Assembly: GCA_021229015.1 (NCBI GenBank)
Contig: CM037781.1
Location: 34,578,759-34,642,758, forward strand
Source of the DNA: Solen grandis
Taxonomy: Eukaryota > Mollusca > Bivalvia > Adapedonta > Solenidae
DNA: 64,000 bases
Direction: 5' to 3'
Shown: positions 35,262 to 45,825 of the stretch, in pieces
Layout of the letters: every line of letters starts with the position of its first letter
Position numbering within the stretch: the first letter of the stretch is position 1
Position numbers and translations under genes: made by a program
The notes under the pieces: generated by a model
Told to the model about the DNA's origin: nothing
What the model saw: only the letters and a program-made list of their open reading frames with translations
The model's database searches: none

Positions 35262-36500
35262 TTGATTGTCCGTCGTCCGTCAACAATTTTCTCCCCTAAA
35301 ACAATCAGACGGATTTTCATCAAATTTTGCAAAAAATGGTACTTATGATAGCCTTATACAAATTACTTTTTTTTCAATTCCATGAAAAACTCTGGTTGCC
35401 ATGACAACCAGAAGATAAACAGAAGATAAAATCTTTAAAATGTCTTTTTTTCCCCAGAAATATATAAACCTACAGATTTGATATTTGGTACATAGCATCA
35501 GCTCATGTTGTCTCAACATCAGTGCAAAATTTGTGCTCCACGAGTCACAACCGGATTTTTTTATAGAACTATACAGGGAATTCTTGAAAAATATTCTCTT
35601 CCGAAACCACTCCATGAATATTCACCAAATTTCACTAAAATGATACGTATGTAAGCCTGAGGCTAATTCCTAATTTTTATTGAATTAAATGAAGAAGTTT
35701 GATTGCCATGGCAACCAGAAGTCATTACTTGTGTTGTTGTGCGTCAACATTTTCAACAATCTTCTCTTCTGAAACTACTGAATGGATTTTCATGAATTTT
35801 GCCAAAATAATACTTAAGATAGCCTATTTTTTTTTCAAAATCTTGAAAATGCTCAGAAATATATAGATCTACAGATTTGATATTTGGTACATAGCATCAG
35901 CTCATGTTGCCTCAACATCAGTGCAAAATTGGTGCCCCAAGAGTCACAGTGGGCCACGCCCAAGGACCACACCCGGATTTTTATACAGAACTATATAGGG
36001 AATTCTTGAAAAAAAACTTCCAAAACTAGTCCATGGATTTTCACCATTTTTAATTAAACTGATACTTATGGTAGCCTTAGGCTAATTCCTGTGTTTTCTT
36101 GAATTTCATGAACTTTTTTTGCCATGGCTACCAGAAAGCATAACTTCAAAATGCGTTTTCTCATAAACATACAGACCTACAGATTTGATATTTGGTGCAT
36201 AGCATCAGCTTCTGTGCCTTAACACTTTCAACAAATATGTGCATCAGGATTTACATGAGGACACTCCCGGAACCACATCAAGATTTTGTAGGAAAACAAA
36301 AAAATCTTTACTTCTGAAACCATTGATTGGATCATGAAGAACTGTTGTTGCCATGGCAACCAGAATGCATAACTATAAAATGCCTCCATTTAGAAACAAA
36401 CAGACCTACAGCTTTGAAATTTGGTATATAGTATCTTCTCATGGTTCCAGTCTTTCTACAACAAATACAAATTGTATATTTCTGCAATTTTCTCCTCTCT
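35255..36500 (+). mobile_element. Element with CCATGGCAACC monomers (AGCTCACC-related), 5' end degraded
   Basis: Near 35250 it has TGATTGTCCGTCGTCCG and CGTCAACAATTT, the subterminal block of the AGCTCACC family, but the hairpin terminus is gone. The interior repeats a GAAACCA/GAAACTACTGAATGG block, GATACTTATG(G/A)TAGCC, ATACAGACCTACAGATTTGA, ATTTGGTACATAGCATCAGC and TTGCCATGGCAACCAGAA at irregular 250-400 bp spacing. The same GTTGCCATGGCAAC core occurs in copy g (54055-58074). No 3' hairpin could be placed. Confidence 0.6.
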
Positions 36501-36735
36501 GGAATGCCTGGAACATTTGGGTTTCTCCAATATCTAGATATAAATGATAAGCTTGTTATGAAACATGCAAGGTGGTAATGAGATGTGACTTTGGCCAGAA
36601 GACTAGAGGATGCAATGAGTCTGATGTGCAAGAAATAAATAAGCCGTGATATATTGATATGTAGATTGCAGGGTTAAGTAAGAAGGTGTCTACAATGCAC
36701 AAGGCTACTACACATAGAGGAAATTAGCGATATTG

Positions 36736-36737
<2 letters not shown>

Positions 36738-36807
<70 letters not shown>
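36738..36807. repeat. Compound (TA)n(GA)n microsatellite
   Basis: About 19 TA repeats (36738-36776) pass directly into about 15 GA repeats (36777-36807), with a short imperfect GA tail after. Confidence 0.95.
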
Positions 36808-36809
<2 letters not shown>

Positions 36810-36956
36810 CGAGAGAGACTCAACATGTAACTACTTTAATATCATGCAATATCTTAAGTTTTTGTAAACACATATGAGTAATATCAGGCATGAAATACCT
36901 TACGTTTTTGTAAACACATACTGTATGTGTAATATCAGACATATGCTTAGTACACA

Positions 36957-37411
36957 AGAAGAGAGCCAAGATGGCACTGAATCGCTCTCCTGAGAAACAT
37001 TGCCTTCATTGTCAATTATTGTACTATGAGTCATACCGAATACATAATGCATGCAAAAGTACAGCAAGACATCTAAATTCCACATGATTTGAACAGACTT
37101 GGTTGAGGTCCTCTAATGACCATCTTAACGCAAAGCTTTGTGGTTTCAGAAATCTTTTGAGGGTTTTCCTATACAAGTCTATGTATTTTAGTGACCCCTT
37201 AAGGCGGGGCCAATACTGACCTCAGGGCCATGCGTTGAACAAACTTGTCAGTGGTTCGCTAGGCCATATAACACACCAAATATCTAAACTCCAGGCCTTG
37301 TGGTTTCTAACAAGAAAATCGTTCTATTTTTTCCAATGTAAGTCAATGTAAAATCAAGTGACCCCTCGGTCGGGGCCAATTTCAACCCCACTACGTGCTC
37401 AGATGAGCTAG
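36957..37411 (-). mobile_element. Helitron-like element, AGCTCACC family (copy c), short and degraded
   Basis: Minus-strand 5' end near 37411 is AGCTCATCTGAGCACGTAG. The 3' end near 36957 is GAGCGATTCAGTGCCATCTT and a decayed CTCTCTTCTTG tail. The interior has about two ~170 bp monomers with ACACCAAATATCTAAACTCC and GACCTCAGGGCCATGCG. It lacks the GTCCG block, so it is internally deleted. Confidence 0.65.
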
Positions 37412-38850
37412 AAAGCTTGTTAAATGAGACCTATGAAACAAACGTTAATATATAATGCCCATCACCTGAATGAAAACAGCATGAATAACATGTGACTAGC
37501 ATTTATTTGAAAACAATCGAGTCATATGTATGTTATATTATGTATGTTACTCTAAACTCAAGAAATCGGACAACAAAATCTACTATTTTCATTTGATTAT
37601 GTTGTGTTTTATCGCAACATTGGTGTCGCCCGATTGAAACAAATTGAATAGAAAATGACAGTTGTGACGTCAGATATATCAGCGACCCGAGTCTATATTG
37701 GAAAAAATAAATTGCCTTATCAAAATTATTACATATAAAACTATGAAAATGTTTACAAACTTGCTGTCAAGAGCGATGAACCAAGATAGCTGTCTAATAT
37801 TTGCGTCGCCATTTTTGGTTACTTAAAACAATGTTTGACACAACACGTTCTTGCTGTGTTATACGTTCGAGATTGCATATCATACTCTGCCATCGTTTTA
37901 TCTAATATTGTAATATATTTCACCTCCAACAAATTAATTGCGTTTCCATTGATCGTTTCGCGGTCACGTGGTGAGCCCCTAAATATTTATGTTGAGTAGA
38001 ATCAAAACTGTTTAAAGTGAAGAAAATAATAAAGATATGACTAGGAAAGTTGTTGATGAAACAAATTTACTATTGGGTTTGGTACTGACCCTACATGGAA
38101 ATGTGAATGTCAGTAATGTTCATAGCGGGCGAAGCGCTAGCCCAAAACTAAGTCAATGATAAGTACTGACTTTCACTTTAAAAATGAGTACCACATATTA
38201 GGAAAATGCGATGAATTTAACTATTGTCGGAATAAAGGTGTTTTTACCAGTACTGTTGTTTATATCAAATATATACCGTGTCAAACTAACGGTTTGATGT
38301 TCCTAATTGATATAATAGATGGAAACGTGATTTGAACTTACACTAACTATGCAGCATTATTCTATTATATCAATTTATAGCAAGTATTACAATAGTAGAC
38401 AAAATGGATTAAATACATCTTAAAGGCTAATCATATTAATTACACAACATTGATAGTCAAATTAAAAAGCATAAACATTCAAAACGCTATGGCGTCCCGC
38501 GTTTATGACGTAATCATAGCGATAAGTAATACAACTATAAAGAAAACCTATTTTTAAGAAAGTGAGTCAGTCGATATAAAACTTGAATAGTAAACCTAAT
38601 GTGTACTGCCTTATACTATCAATGCATTTGCAGTTACATCAACTAAACTAGTGCATGCGTGCTTCGTTTACCCCAAGCTTCACTAAATGGAATGGGGCTG
38701 TACTTTTGGTGGGAAAAGTGTGTTAAACCGTCAAAATTTTCAAAATCATGTCAATAGCTTTATGTATTAGGCGTTGTGTCACCCTCTGAGGTAACAGTGT
38801 TTTTCTCTGGATTAGTTTGTTTACAATCCGATCTTGGCTCAGCTTCATGA
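37412..38850. other. AT-rich stretch with no supported gene
   Basis: I see no element termini or tRNA-like sequence. It lies directly upstream of the candidate exon at 38868, so any earlier exons of that gene could be here or beyond; none could be recognised. Confidence 0.4.
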
Positions 38851-38867
38851 CAAGTTGTACTTTTCAG

Positions 38868-39225
38868 GAAAATTTATCGGATCACTGGAAGATTACCAAC
38901 ATTAAATTCAACCAATGCGTTTGGGATCATTTCAAGAGAAAGTTTATCAATCAAGCAGTATCTGGTATTCAGCCCAGAAGGCGACTTAACAAAATATTTT
39001 AATAACGCTTTTAAAAGGCTAAAGGCAAAAATGATAAACATCGATATACTAAACGATATTGTAGAAATTGATAACTACATATTTCTTGCAATGTTTCATT
39101 TTTTGTGTGATACTGACAGCAAACCGTCTGAATTATTTGAAAGCATGGCGCCTGAAGTACGCACATCGTTTGGCAGCTATTTGATATATCTTGATTTGCA
39201 AGGACGTATCTTCCATTCAGTATAG
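38868..39225 (+). CDS. Candidate terminal exon of an unknown gene
   Basis: A single open frame runs from a stop at 38848 to TAG at 39223-39225. It follows a possible splice acceptor, GTACTTTTCAG, ending at 38867. Read from there it gives ~118 codons including KIYRITGRLPTLNSTNAFG, SPEGDLTKYFNNAFKRLK, MINIDILNDIVEIDNYIFL, ESMAPEVRTSFGSYLIYLD and ends QGRIFHSV. Amino-acid usage looks protein-like (balanced charged residues, few low-complexity runs) in a very AT-rich region. No signal peptide, obvious membrane helix or known family motif is seen. A frame of this length is near what chance could give once in 64 kb, so this is a candidate only. An upstream exon is not identified. Confidence 0.35.
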
Positions 39226-39486
39226 GAAATCATTGATTAAACATTACGCAAGCAGTAATGTTTCCAATTTTAGATATATTTCATTTTATCAGTGTCAGAG
39301 AATGTTTAAGGTATCTGTAGTAAAACGATGTAAATGTTAGGAACACATCCAAATAGAAAGATGATACAGGATCTATTAAACTATACCGCGCCGTAGATAA
39401 GTGATGTGATATCACGCCAATTATTTCATAAAACTTTCATCAGCATAGCATACAAGGGAACTACTGCAATTTAAGCATATTGATAT

Positions 39487-39550
39487 TGCACAGCTGGAAA
39501 TCGAACCCTGGTTTCCATTTTGTGGCAGACATGTTACCCACTCAGCAAAA
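39487..39550 (-). mobile_element. tRNA-derived SINE head
   Basis: On the minus strand, TTGCTGAGTGGGTAACATG (A-box-like) is followed ~30 bp later by CAGGGTTCGATTTCCAG (B-box with GGTTCGATTCC core). The spacing fits a tRNA. Stems are imperfect, so this is a SINE head or relic, not a functional tRNA gene. Confidence 0.55.
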
Positions 39551-39831
39551 AAGACAGGTGTAAAGGGCTTGTAATCGTTATTGAACTTTTGATGAGCAAA
39601 ATATTTAATTACTTATACCTTACCGCAGATGCATTATATGAAACATTCCATTACACTCCATATCACTTGCAATATTGTTGATTAACACTTACTTGTAATA
39701 GAGCACTCCCATTTGTTGTCACATGATTTTATCAGGGTTCTTTCATACAGACATATTTCAATTTTACATGTGCGGATTTCTATATTTGGAAAGTATGTAA
39801 CAATTTAAAATAAGAAGCAAATAAATGGTTT

Positions 39832-40644
39832 TATTCTCCCAAATGTAACTTCGGTCGTATTATGGTATGGCGCTTGTCCGTCCGTCCGTTAGCCACATCA
39901 ATGTCCGTTCAATAACTTGATAACTATTAGGTGTGCTGTCTTCATACTTAGTAGAAAGGCCTAGGCTAGGTTTGTGAAACTTAATGGAATATTGACCATT
40001 TAATGACCCCTATCGATTTTGAGGTCAAGGTCACAGGGACAGTGTAAAATCCTTGTCCGCTGAATAACTTGAAAAGGAATAACCCTATGTTTTGTGAAAC
40101 TTGGTAGGAAAATTGTCCATTGCCAGTTGTGACCCCTATTGATTTTTCAGGTCATTAGGTTGAGGGTCAATGTCACAGTGACATGTAGTGTAAAATCCGT
40201 GTACGATCAATAACTTGTACTAGTTGTTTTCATTCGTTTATATGATTTTGTACGCCCAAAGGTAACTTCGGTCATAATATGGCATGGCGTTTGTCCGTCT
40301 GTCTGGGCATTGCTACAGTAATAAAGGCCAGATAAGTATAGATTAGTTCACTTTGTGCATCATACGACAGACGTGTAGTTAAGGCAGCTATACTAAGATA
40401 TTTAGCACACGGCATTTTCCTTACACTAGCGACAAAACTTCACAAAAGTGTGAGTTATGTGGTTGCATAGTCCACACTTATTGACTTTAACAAAAGTGTT
40501 GGACTTCGCGTTATAGTTCACGGTGACTATGAACAAATACTAGCACCTGATTGGACGAGAGGAAAATGCGATATGCCAAGTTGAGAAAACCGTAAACAGA
40601 ACATACTTTGGGCGTATATTGCTCCGACATGCGGAGCTCTTGTT
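39832..40644 (+). mobile_element. Non-autonomous element ending in hairpin-TCTTGTT (GTAACTTCGGTC family)
   Basis: Starts near CCCAAATGTAACTTCGGTCG, with ATTATGGTATGGCGCTTGTC and a CCGTCCGTCCG block. Monomers of ~150-180 bp follow, with AATAACTTGA, TTGTGAAACTTGGTAGGAA, GACCCCTATTGATTTT and AGGTCAAGGTCACAGGG. A second, partial 5' block recurs at 40240-40305 (GGTAACTTCGGTCATAATAT). It ends GCTCCGACATGCGGAGC then TCTTGTT at 40644, immediately followed by the next element. No coding. Confidence 0.65.
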
Positions 40645-40961
40645 AGCTCACCTGAGCACAACGTGCTCATGGTGAGCTTTTGTGATCGCCTTTTTTCCGT
40701 CGTCCGTACGTCCGGCGTCAACAATTTCCTTTCTCCTCCAAAACCGCTGAATGGATTTTGACCAAACTCCACAGGAACCATCTTTATGATGCCCTCTATC
40801 AAGATTATTTCAAATTATGAAAACTTCAAACTTAGAAAATCTTCTTCTGCAAAATAAATGGCCTGGAATTTAGATATTTGGTGTGTAGCATTGTCTAGTG
40901 CACCTCTACCAAGTTTGTTCAAATCATGGCCCTGGGGTCAAAATTAGCCGGCCCAAGGGGC

Positions 40962-40973
40962 CATTTGATTTTA
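40962..40973. repeat. LINE target-site duplication, 3'-side copy
   Basis: CATTTGATTTTA, identical to 44617-44628. It lies at the 3' end of the minus-strand LINE and belongs to the host element. Confidence 0.85.
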
Positions 40974-43900
40974 GTTTAAACATATTTATTTCTCCAAAGT
41001 AGTAAGTAAATACAATACGTAACAATAACATATACATGTTGAGAATTGGATTAGACTGGAAGCCCAAGGCTTATAAAAGTCTTCTCCATATTATTGTTAA
41101 TTACATTTGTCGGTGGATACCATAAATTATCATTTTTTCACAATTTGAATGTATCATAAAAACACTAATCACCATAATATATTTTAGAGAGAGAAAGAGA
41201 TGGAGAGAGAGAGTGATAGAGAGAAACGGTGGGGGGGGGGGGGTTAGATTAAAGATCAATATATACGTAAGAAAAAAAAAAAATAAAAAAAATAGCACTC
41301 ACAGCAATTCATTGCTCAGGAATGAAAACGTTTACTATTGATAATAAACCTTTGAACAGAATCAAGTATCGATTTGTTTTCTTGTGTTGACATACTTGGA
41401 TTTCCATATAGAAGAGTTTCAAAAGGAGTGTTTTCGGGTAGTTCATTTAACATTGAGTTTCTACAAAAGATATAACGTGGGCATTCTAAAAGAAAATGGA
41501 ATGGTGTTTCAATCATTCCACATGCACATAAAGGAGAATCTGCAACGTTCCGAAGAAATAAATGATAATTAAGGCCACTACAGTTTGTTCGAATGCGAGT
41601 ATGTAACATTTGGGAATATCTATTACCATGATAGAAATAAGGTGGTGGTTTACTTACATTTTTATTTAATAAATATTTGAACGATCTTACAGAGTCAGCG
41701 TTTTGAATTTCAGATGGCAAGTTATTCCAATCTCTAATAGATGATGGTAGAAAAGAATTATGATATATAGTTGTTCTTGAACGAATTGTTTGTAAATCAT
41801 TAGAATTTCGTAAAGCATAAGAAGTATTTTGACCAATGGTAAGTGGAATTTTACTTGATAAATACTCAGGTGTTAGATTGTTTTTCATTTTGTAAAGCAT
41901 TATTAATTTATGTTTAGATCTTCTAGTTTCTAAGGATTCCCATTTAACTTCATTGTACAAATCATTAATTGAAACAAGTTTACTGGCACCAGAAACAATT
42001 CTCGCTGCTTCATGTTGGACTTTTTCTAATCTTTCTTTATCATGTTTATTACAATTATCCCAAACTATGTCCGCATATTCTAAAATTGGACGAACGAAAG
42101 AAAAATAAATAGTTTCAAGAGAACGTCTATCTAAGTCAAATTTAAGTTTCCTCATTATGTGGATTCGTTTCCATGCTTTACATGTAATGTAGTCAATGTG
42201 GTCATTCCAAGAACAGTCAGTAGAGAGATGAATACCTAGGTGTTTATGTACCTTTACTTCTGTTATAGATTGATTACACATGCATAAAGGATCATGAACC
42301 GTTTTATTTAGTTTTCTTGAGATGAGAAGAGTTTCTGATTTAGCAGGATTGAAGTTAACGAGCCATGTGTCTGCCCACTCATATATTCTATTAATGTCAG
42401 TTGTTAAATTATATAACGCAATCTGTGGGTTTTGTACAATCACATATAAACTAGTGTCATCAGCAAACAATCGTATATTGCTATCAATATTCGTGGTTAT
42501 ATCATTTATATAAATCAAAAAAAGAAGAGGACCTAGTATTGACCCTTGCGGTACTCCCGCATTTGTATAAGCCCAGTCAGATTTAGCTCCAGGAACCACA
42601 ACACGCTGCTTACGGTTAGATAAATAGTTTTCAAACCAGGAAAGCAAAGGTCCCAATATACCAGCACTCCTGAGTTTCTGGAGAAGGCCTCTATGCCAAA
42701 CCTTGTCAAAGGCCTTGCTTATATCAAAAAACACAGTACGAACTTCTAGGCCATCATCCAGAGCCTTACAGAATGTGTCAAACATATAGACCAATTGATT
42801 AACTGTTGAATCCCCTGGAACAAAACCTGACTGCGAACTAGACAAAAATCTTATATCACGAAGATAATTAAATACATGTTTAAAAATAAGACGTTCGAAC
42901 ACCTTTTCAATTGTGTTTAAAAGTGAGATAGGTCTATAATTATTTGGTTTAGATTTATCACCTTTTTTAAAAATAGCCGTTACATGTGCCTCTTTCCAGC
43001 AATCTGGTACCGTAGAACATGAAAGAGATTTATTGAAAAGTTTACATAAGGGACCAGAAAGCTCGACTGATGCTTCACGTAACATTTTATTACTAACACC
43101 ATCAGGACCAGAAGCCTTTCCAACTGGTAACGATTTTAAAACATCAGCTACTTCAGACCGAGTTAATAGAATAGAATCAATATAATGGTTAGGAACAGAT
43201 ACGTTTGGAACATTTTTACCCTCGTCATTTAATGAGTTTTGCTTCTCAAAATAAGAATTTAGAATATTAGCCTTTTCAGTATCATTTTCAGATAATCTAT
43301 TTGTTTCATCATTAAATAGAGGTGGGATATTTTGTTGATTGTTTTTTGCCATAAACATTTTAAGTATTTTCCACCAGTCATTTTGCTTAATACTACCTTG
43401 TAGTTTACTGGCTAACTGTTTAAAATAATTTGATTTAGCATCACGTAAATCTGAAACAACTTCATTTCTTATTTTTTTAAATTTATTCCAATGTGACTCA
43501 GAATTACTTTGTTTTGCTTTTCTGAATGCTCTTATTCTTTTTTTAATTTTCTTTTTAATACTACTATTAATCCATGGAATATCATTTGGGTTTATAACCA
43601 CAGTTTTATTTGGAATATGGTTTTCAGCTATTTCCAATAATACTTTGGAAAAATTAAGTGCATATTCATGCATGTTGTTTCTATCTAGTGAGTCCCAGTT
43701 ATAATTTTTTATGTCACACCGAAATTTGACAAAATCTGCTTGGGCATATTTCCAAATCCTACGTTTAAATGTTTTCAACTTATTAGAATTTTGCTTAAGT
43801 ATTAAGTAAATAGGACAGTGAAAGCGTTGCAGTTGGTTTAAGAAAGGGTCACCGACACCAGAAGTGAGAACGAGGTCTAATGATGAAACAAACATAAGAT

Positions 43901-44616
43901 CAATAGTTGAAGAACTGTTTTCAGTAAAATGTGTGGGGTCTTGAATAAGTTGAATTAGATCAAACTGCTGACATACCAAATCAATTTTACGCGAGGTAGA
44001 AGGGCCATGTATGTTATAGTTAAAGTCACCTGTAATGATAATATCTTTAATAGTTGTATCACGTGCAAGAGATATTGAGTCTTCTATAAGATTAAAAGTA
44101 TGTATGTCTGCATTTGGTGGTCTATAAAATACTCCTAATAATATATGTTTGGATTTACTAACAGTAACCTCGAGCCAAATACATTCTAGTCTGTTTAATT
44201 CCAAATCACACCTGCGTTTAAAATGTAAGTTATCCCTAACGTATATCATAACCCCGCCATGTGCATCATCTGGGCGATCTTTGCGAATAGGTGTATGATA
44301 AGAAACAATTTCAAAATCATCAGAATTTACGGAATCTCCTAACCAAGTCTCAGTAAAGCACAAAATATCATGTTCCCGGAGTTCTGGTCCTATTGTATCA
44401 ATTTTGTTTGCTATACTTTGAATATTATAATGAACAATGGAAAAATGTTTAGACGTTACATAAGAAGGTAAAGACTCTTCAGATGCGAAGCTCTCGTTAG
44501 GCGATTGATTTTCATTTGTTAAATTAGGACCCGAATTTGGATGGATATCACCTGATAAAATAAGTAAAATAAGCAGCAGAAAAATAGTGACAATGCTACT
44601 TAGAGTAATATAAGTA
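40974..44616 (-). mobile_element. 5'-truncated CR1/Jockey-group LINE retrotransposon
   Basis: Minus-strand insertion of 3.64 kb flanked by a 12 bp target duplication (CATTTGATTTTA). The coding frame is open from its first bases at 44615, with no ORF1 and no start codon, so the 5' end is truncated, as is usual for target-primed reverse transcription. The 3' UTR is 40974-41315. On the plus strand it includes a GA-rich tract (41185-41225) and a G run near 41230. The 3' end has AATAAA about 15 bp before the junction but no poly-A tail. The intact frame and perfect duplication indicate a young insertion. Confidence 0.92.
41316..44615 (-). CDS. LINE polyprotein: endonuclease, reverse transcriptase, C-terminal zinc-knuckle-like motif (5' partial)
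   Basis: About 1,099 codons without a stop. The frame continues upstream of the first listed start-like codon (a TTG at 44361-44363) to the 5' truncation. Numbering from 44615: a hydrophobic leader-like stretch (residues 1-20, VTIFLLLILLIL), a linker, then HYNIQSIANKIDTIGPEL opening the AP-like endonuclease. That domain includes CFTETW (~89 for the Glu), VFYRPPN, ITGDFNYNI and RFHCPIY at ~275. The reverse transcriptase has NNYRPISLL, FFDISKAFDKVWH, AGVPQGSILGPLLF, RLFADDTSLY (about 42456-42470) and VNFNPAKSETLL. The C-terminus has CACGMIETPFHFLLECPRY, the Cx2C..H..C pattern of CR1/Jockey-type LINEs. It would make a cDNA copy at a nicked target. All RT catalytic Asp residues are visible. The usual SDH endonuclease motif reads RFH here, either clade-typical or a lesion. 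Confidence 0.93.
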   Translation of the reverse strand, partial: TYITLSSIVTIFLLLILLILSGDIHPNSGPNLTNENQSPNESFASEESLPSYVTSKHFSIVHYNIQSIANKIDTIGPELREHDILCFTETWLGDSVNSDDFEIVSYHTPIRKDRPDDAHGGVMIYVRDNLHFKRRCDLELNRLECIWLEVTVSKSKHILLGVFYRPPNADIHTFNLIEDSISLARDTTIKDIIITGDFNYNIHGPSTSRKIDLVCQQFDLIQLIQDPTHFTENSSSTIDLMFVSSLDLVLTSGVGDPFLNQLQRFHCPIYLILKQNSNKLKTFKRRIWKYAQADFVKFRCDIKNYNWDSLDRNNMHEYALNFSKVLLEIAENHIPNKTVVINPNDIPWINSSIKKKIKKRIRAFRKAKQSNSESHWNKFKKIRNEVVSDLRDAKSNYFKQLASKLQGSIKQNDWWKILKMFMAKNNQQNIPPLFNDETNRLSENDTEKANILNSYFEKQNSLNDEGKNVPNVSVPNHYIDSILLTRSEVADVLKSLPVGKASGPDGVSNKMLREASVELSGPLCKLFNKSLSCSTVPDCWKEAHVTAIFKKGDKSKPNNYRPISLLNTIEKVFERLIFKHVFNYLRDIRFLSSSQSGFVPGDSTVNQLVYMFDTFCKALDDGLEVRTVFFDISKAFDKVWHRGLLQKLRSAGILGPLLSWFENYLSNRKQRVVVPGAKSDWAYTNAGVPQGSILGPLLFLIYINDITTNIDSNIRLFADDTSLYVIVQNPQIALYNLTTDINRIYEWADTWLVNFNPAKSETLLISRKLNKTVHDPLCMCNQSITEVKVHKHLGIHLSTDCSWNDHIDYITCKAWKRIHIMRKLKFDLDRRSLETIYFSFVRPILEYADIVWDNCNKHDKERLEKVQHEAARIVSGASKLVSINDLYNEVKWESLETRRSKHKLIMLYKMKNNLTPEYLSSKIPLTIGQNTSYALRNSNDLQTIRSRTTIYHNSFLPSSIRDWNNLPSEIQNADSVRSFKYLLNKNVSKPPPYFYHGNRYSQMLHTRIRTNCSGLNYHLFLRNVADSPLCACGMIETPFHFLLECPRYIFCRNSMLNELPENTPFETLLYGNPSMSTQENKSILDSVQRFIINSKRFHS

Positions 44617-44628
44617 CATTTGATTTTA
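44617..44628. repeat. LINE target-site duplication, 5'-side copy
   Basis: CATTTGATTTTA, identical to 40962-40973. It borders the truncated 5' end of the LINE. Confidence 0.85.
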
Positions 44629-45595
44629 AAGGCTTATATAAGAAAAAAATTACAAACTAGAACAATCTTCTCAGAAACCACAAGGCCTGGAGTTTAGATA
44701 TTTGATATGCATCATTACCTTATGAACAGCTATCAGCTTTGTTCAAATCATGGCCCTTGGGTCAAAATTGGCCGAGCCACAGGGGTCACTTGAATTTACA
44801 TAGGCTTATATAGAAAAAAAAACTAGAAAAATCTCAGAAACCACAAGGCCTGGTTTAGATATTTGGTGTGTATCTATGTTAGGGGTCACTTGATTTAACA
44901 TAGAATTAAATAGAATTTTTTTTTTAGAAAAATCTTCTCAGAGAAAAATCTTCTCAGAAACCACAAGGCCTAGGGTTTAGATTTTTGGTGTGCATCATTT
45001 CCATATGAACATCTACCAGGTTTGTTCAAATCATGGCCCTGGGGTCGAAATTGGCCCCGCCCCAGGGGGCACTTAAATTTTAAAGACTTGTTTAGGAAAG
45101 ACGTTCTCAGAAACCACAAGGCATGGAGTTTAGATATTTGGTGTGTAACATTGCCTTATGGAAATTTACCAAGTTTGTTCAAATCATGGCCCTGGATTCA
45201 AAATTGGCCATATCCCCAGGGGGCACTTGATTTAACATAGACTTACAAAAATTATGAAAGATTTGTAAGATACCCTTGTCAGAAACCACAAGATTATGGG
45301 TTTAGATATTTGGTATGAAATCTGGCCTCGTGGACCTGAAACAAGCTTTCAAATCATGGCCCTGGGGTCAAAATTGGTCCCTCGCTAGGGTTAACATGGT
45401 TCTTTGGACCACATGGAAACTTTTTGCGTCGAATTAAAATTATATTGTTGTTCTTATGTATGGATTTTGTATTCAGTATGACTATTTTGTAAAAGGCAAT
45501 GAAAGCAAAATTTATCAGGTGAGCGATTCAGGGCCATCTTTGCCCTTTTCTTAATGATAGTTATTATAACTTATAATGTAAACGAGACCTGGGTC

Positions 45596-45825
45596 GAATT
45601 ACACCAACAATTTCTTAGCGCTAAGTAAAACTTAAAAATTATGGAGAATTTCATAATCTCTTTTTTTTTCTAAAAAAAATACCTAATGTTTCATTTCTTA
45701 TCAATTTTTGTTAGTTATTAAGGTAAAATTTTTTTGGATATTTTATAAAAATTAATGGTGGAATGTGTGTCTATCTAGTGTAAGAATTTAAGTATTATTT
45801 ATCGCTAAGTATTGTTGGTGGAATT
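45596..45825. mobile_element. MITE with ~40 bp terminal inverted repeats (230 bp)
   Basis: Left end GAATTACACCAACAATTTCT, then TAGCGCTAAGTAAAACTTAA. The right end, reverse complemented, is GAATTCCACCAACAATACTT, then AGCGATAAATAATACTTAA. The interior is AT-rich, with no coding. No certain target duplication. It sits ~45 bp after the end of element copy d. The superfamily is undetermined. Confidence 0.75.

Larger units (their letters stand above)
40644..45552 (+). mobile_element. Helitron-like element, AGCTCACC family (copy d), split by a LINE
   Basis: The 5' part (40644-40973) starts AGCTCACCTGAGCACAACG, with GATCGCC and CGTCGTCCGTACGTCCG. The 3' part (44617-45552) continues the same ~170 bp monomers (AGAAACCACAAGGCCTGG, TTAGATATTTGGTGTG, GACCCTGGGGTC/GGCCCTGGGGTC blocks) and ends GGTGAGCGATTCAGGGCCAT then a decayed CTTTGCCCTTTTCTT. 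Removing the LINE joins the halves at CATTTGATTTTA. The decayed 3' hairpin suggests that this copy is older than copies b and j. Confidence 0.8.
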
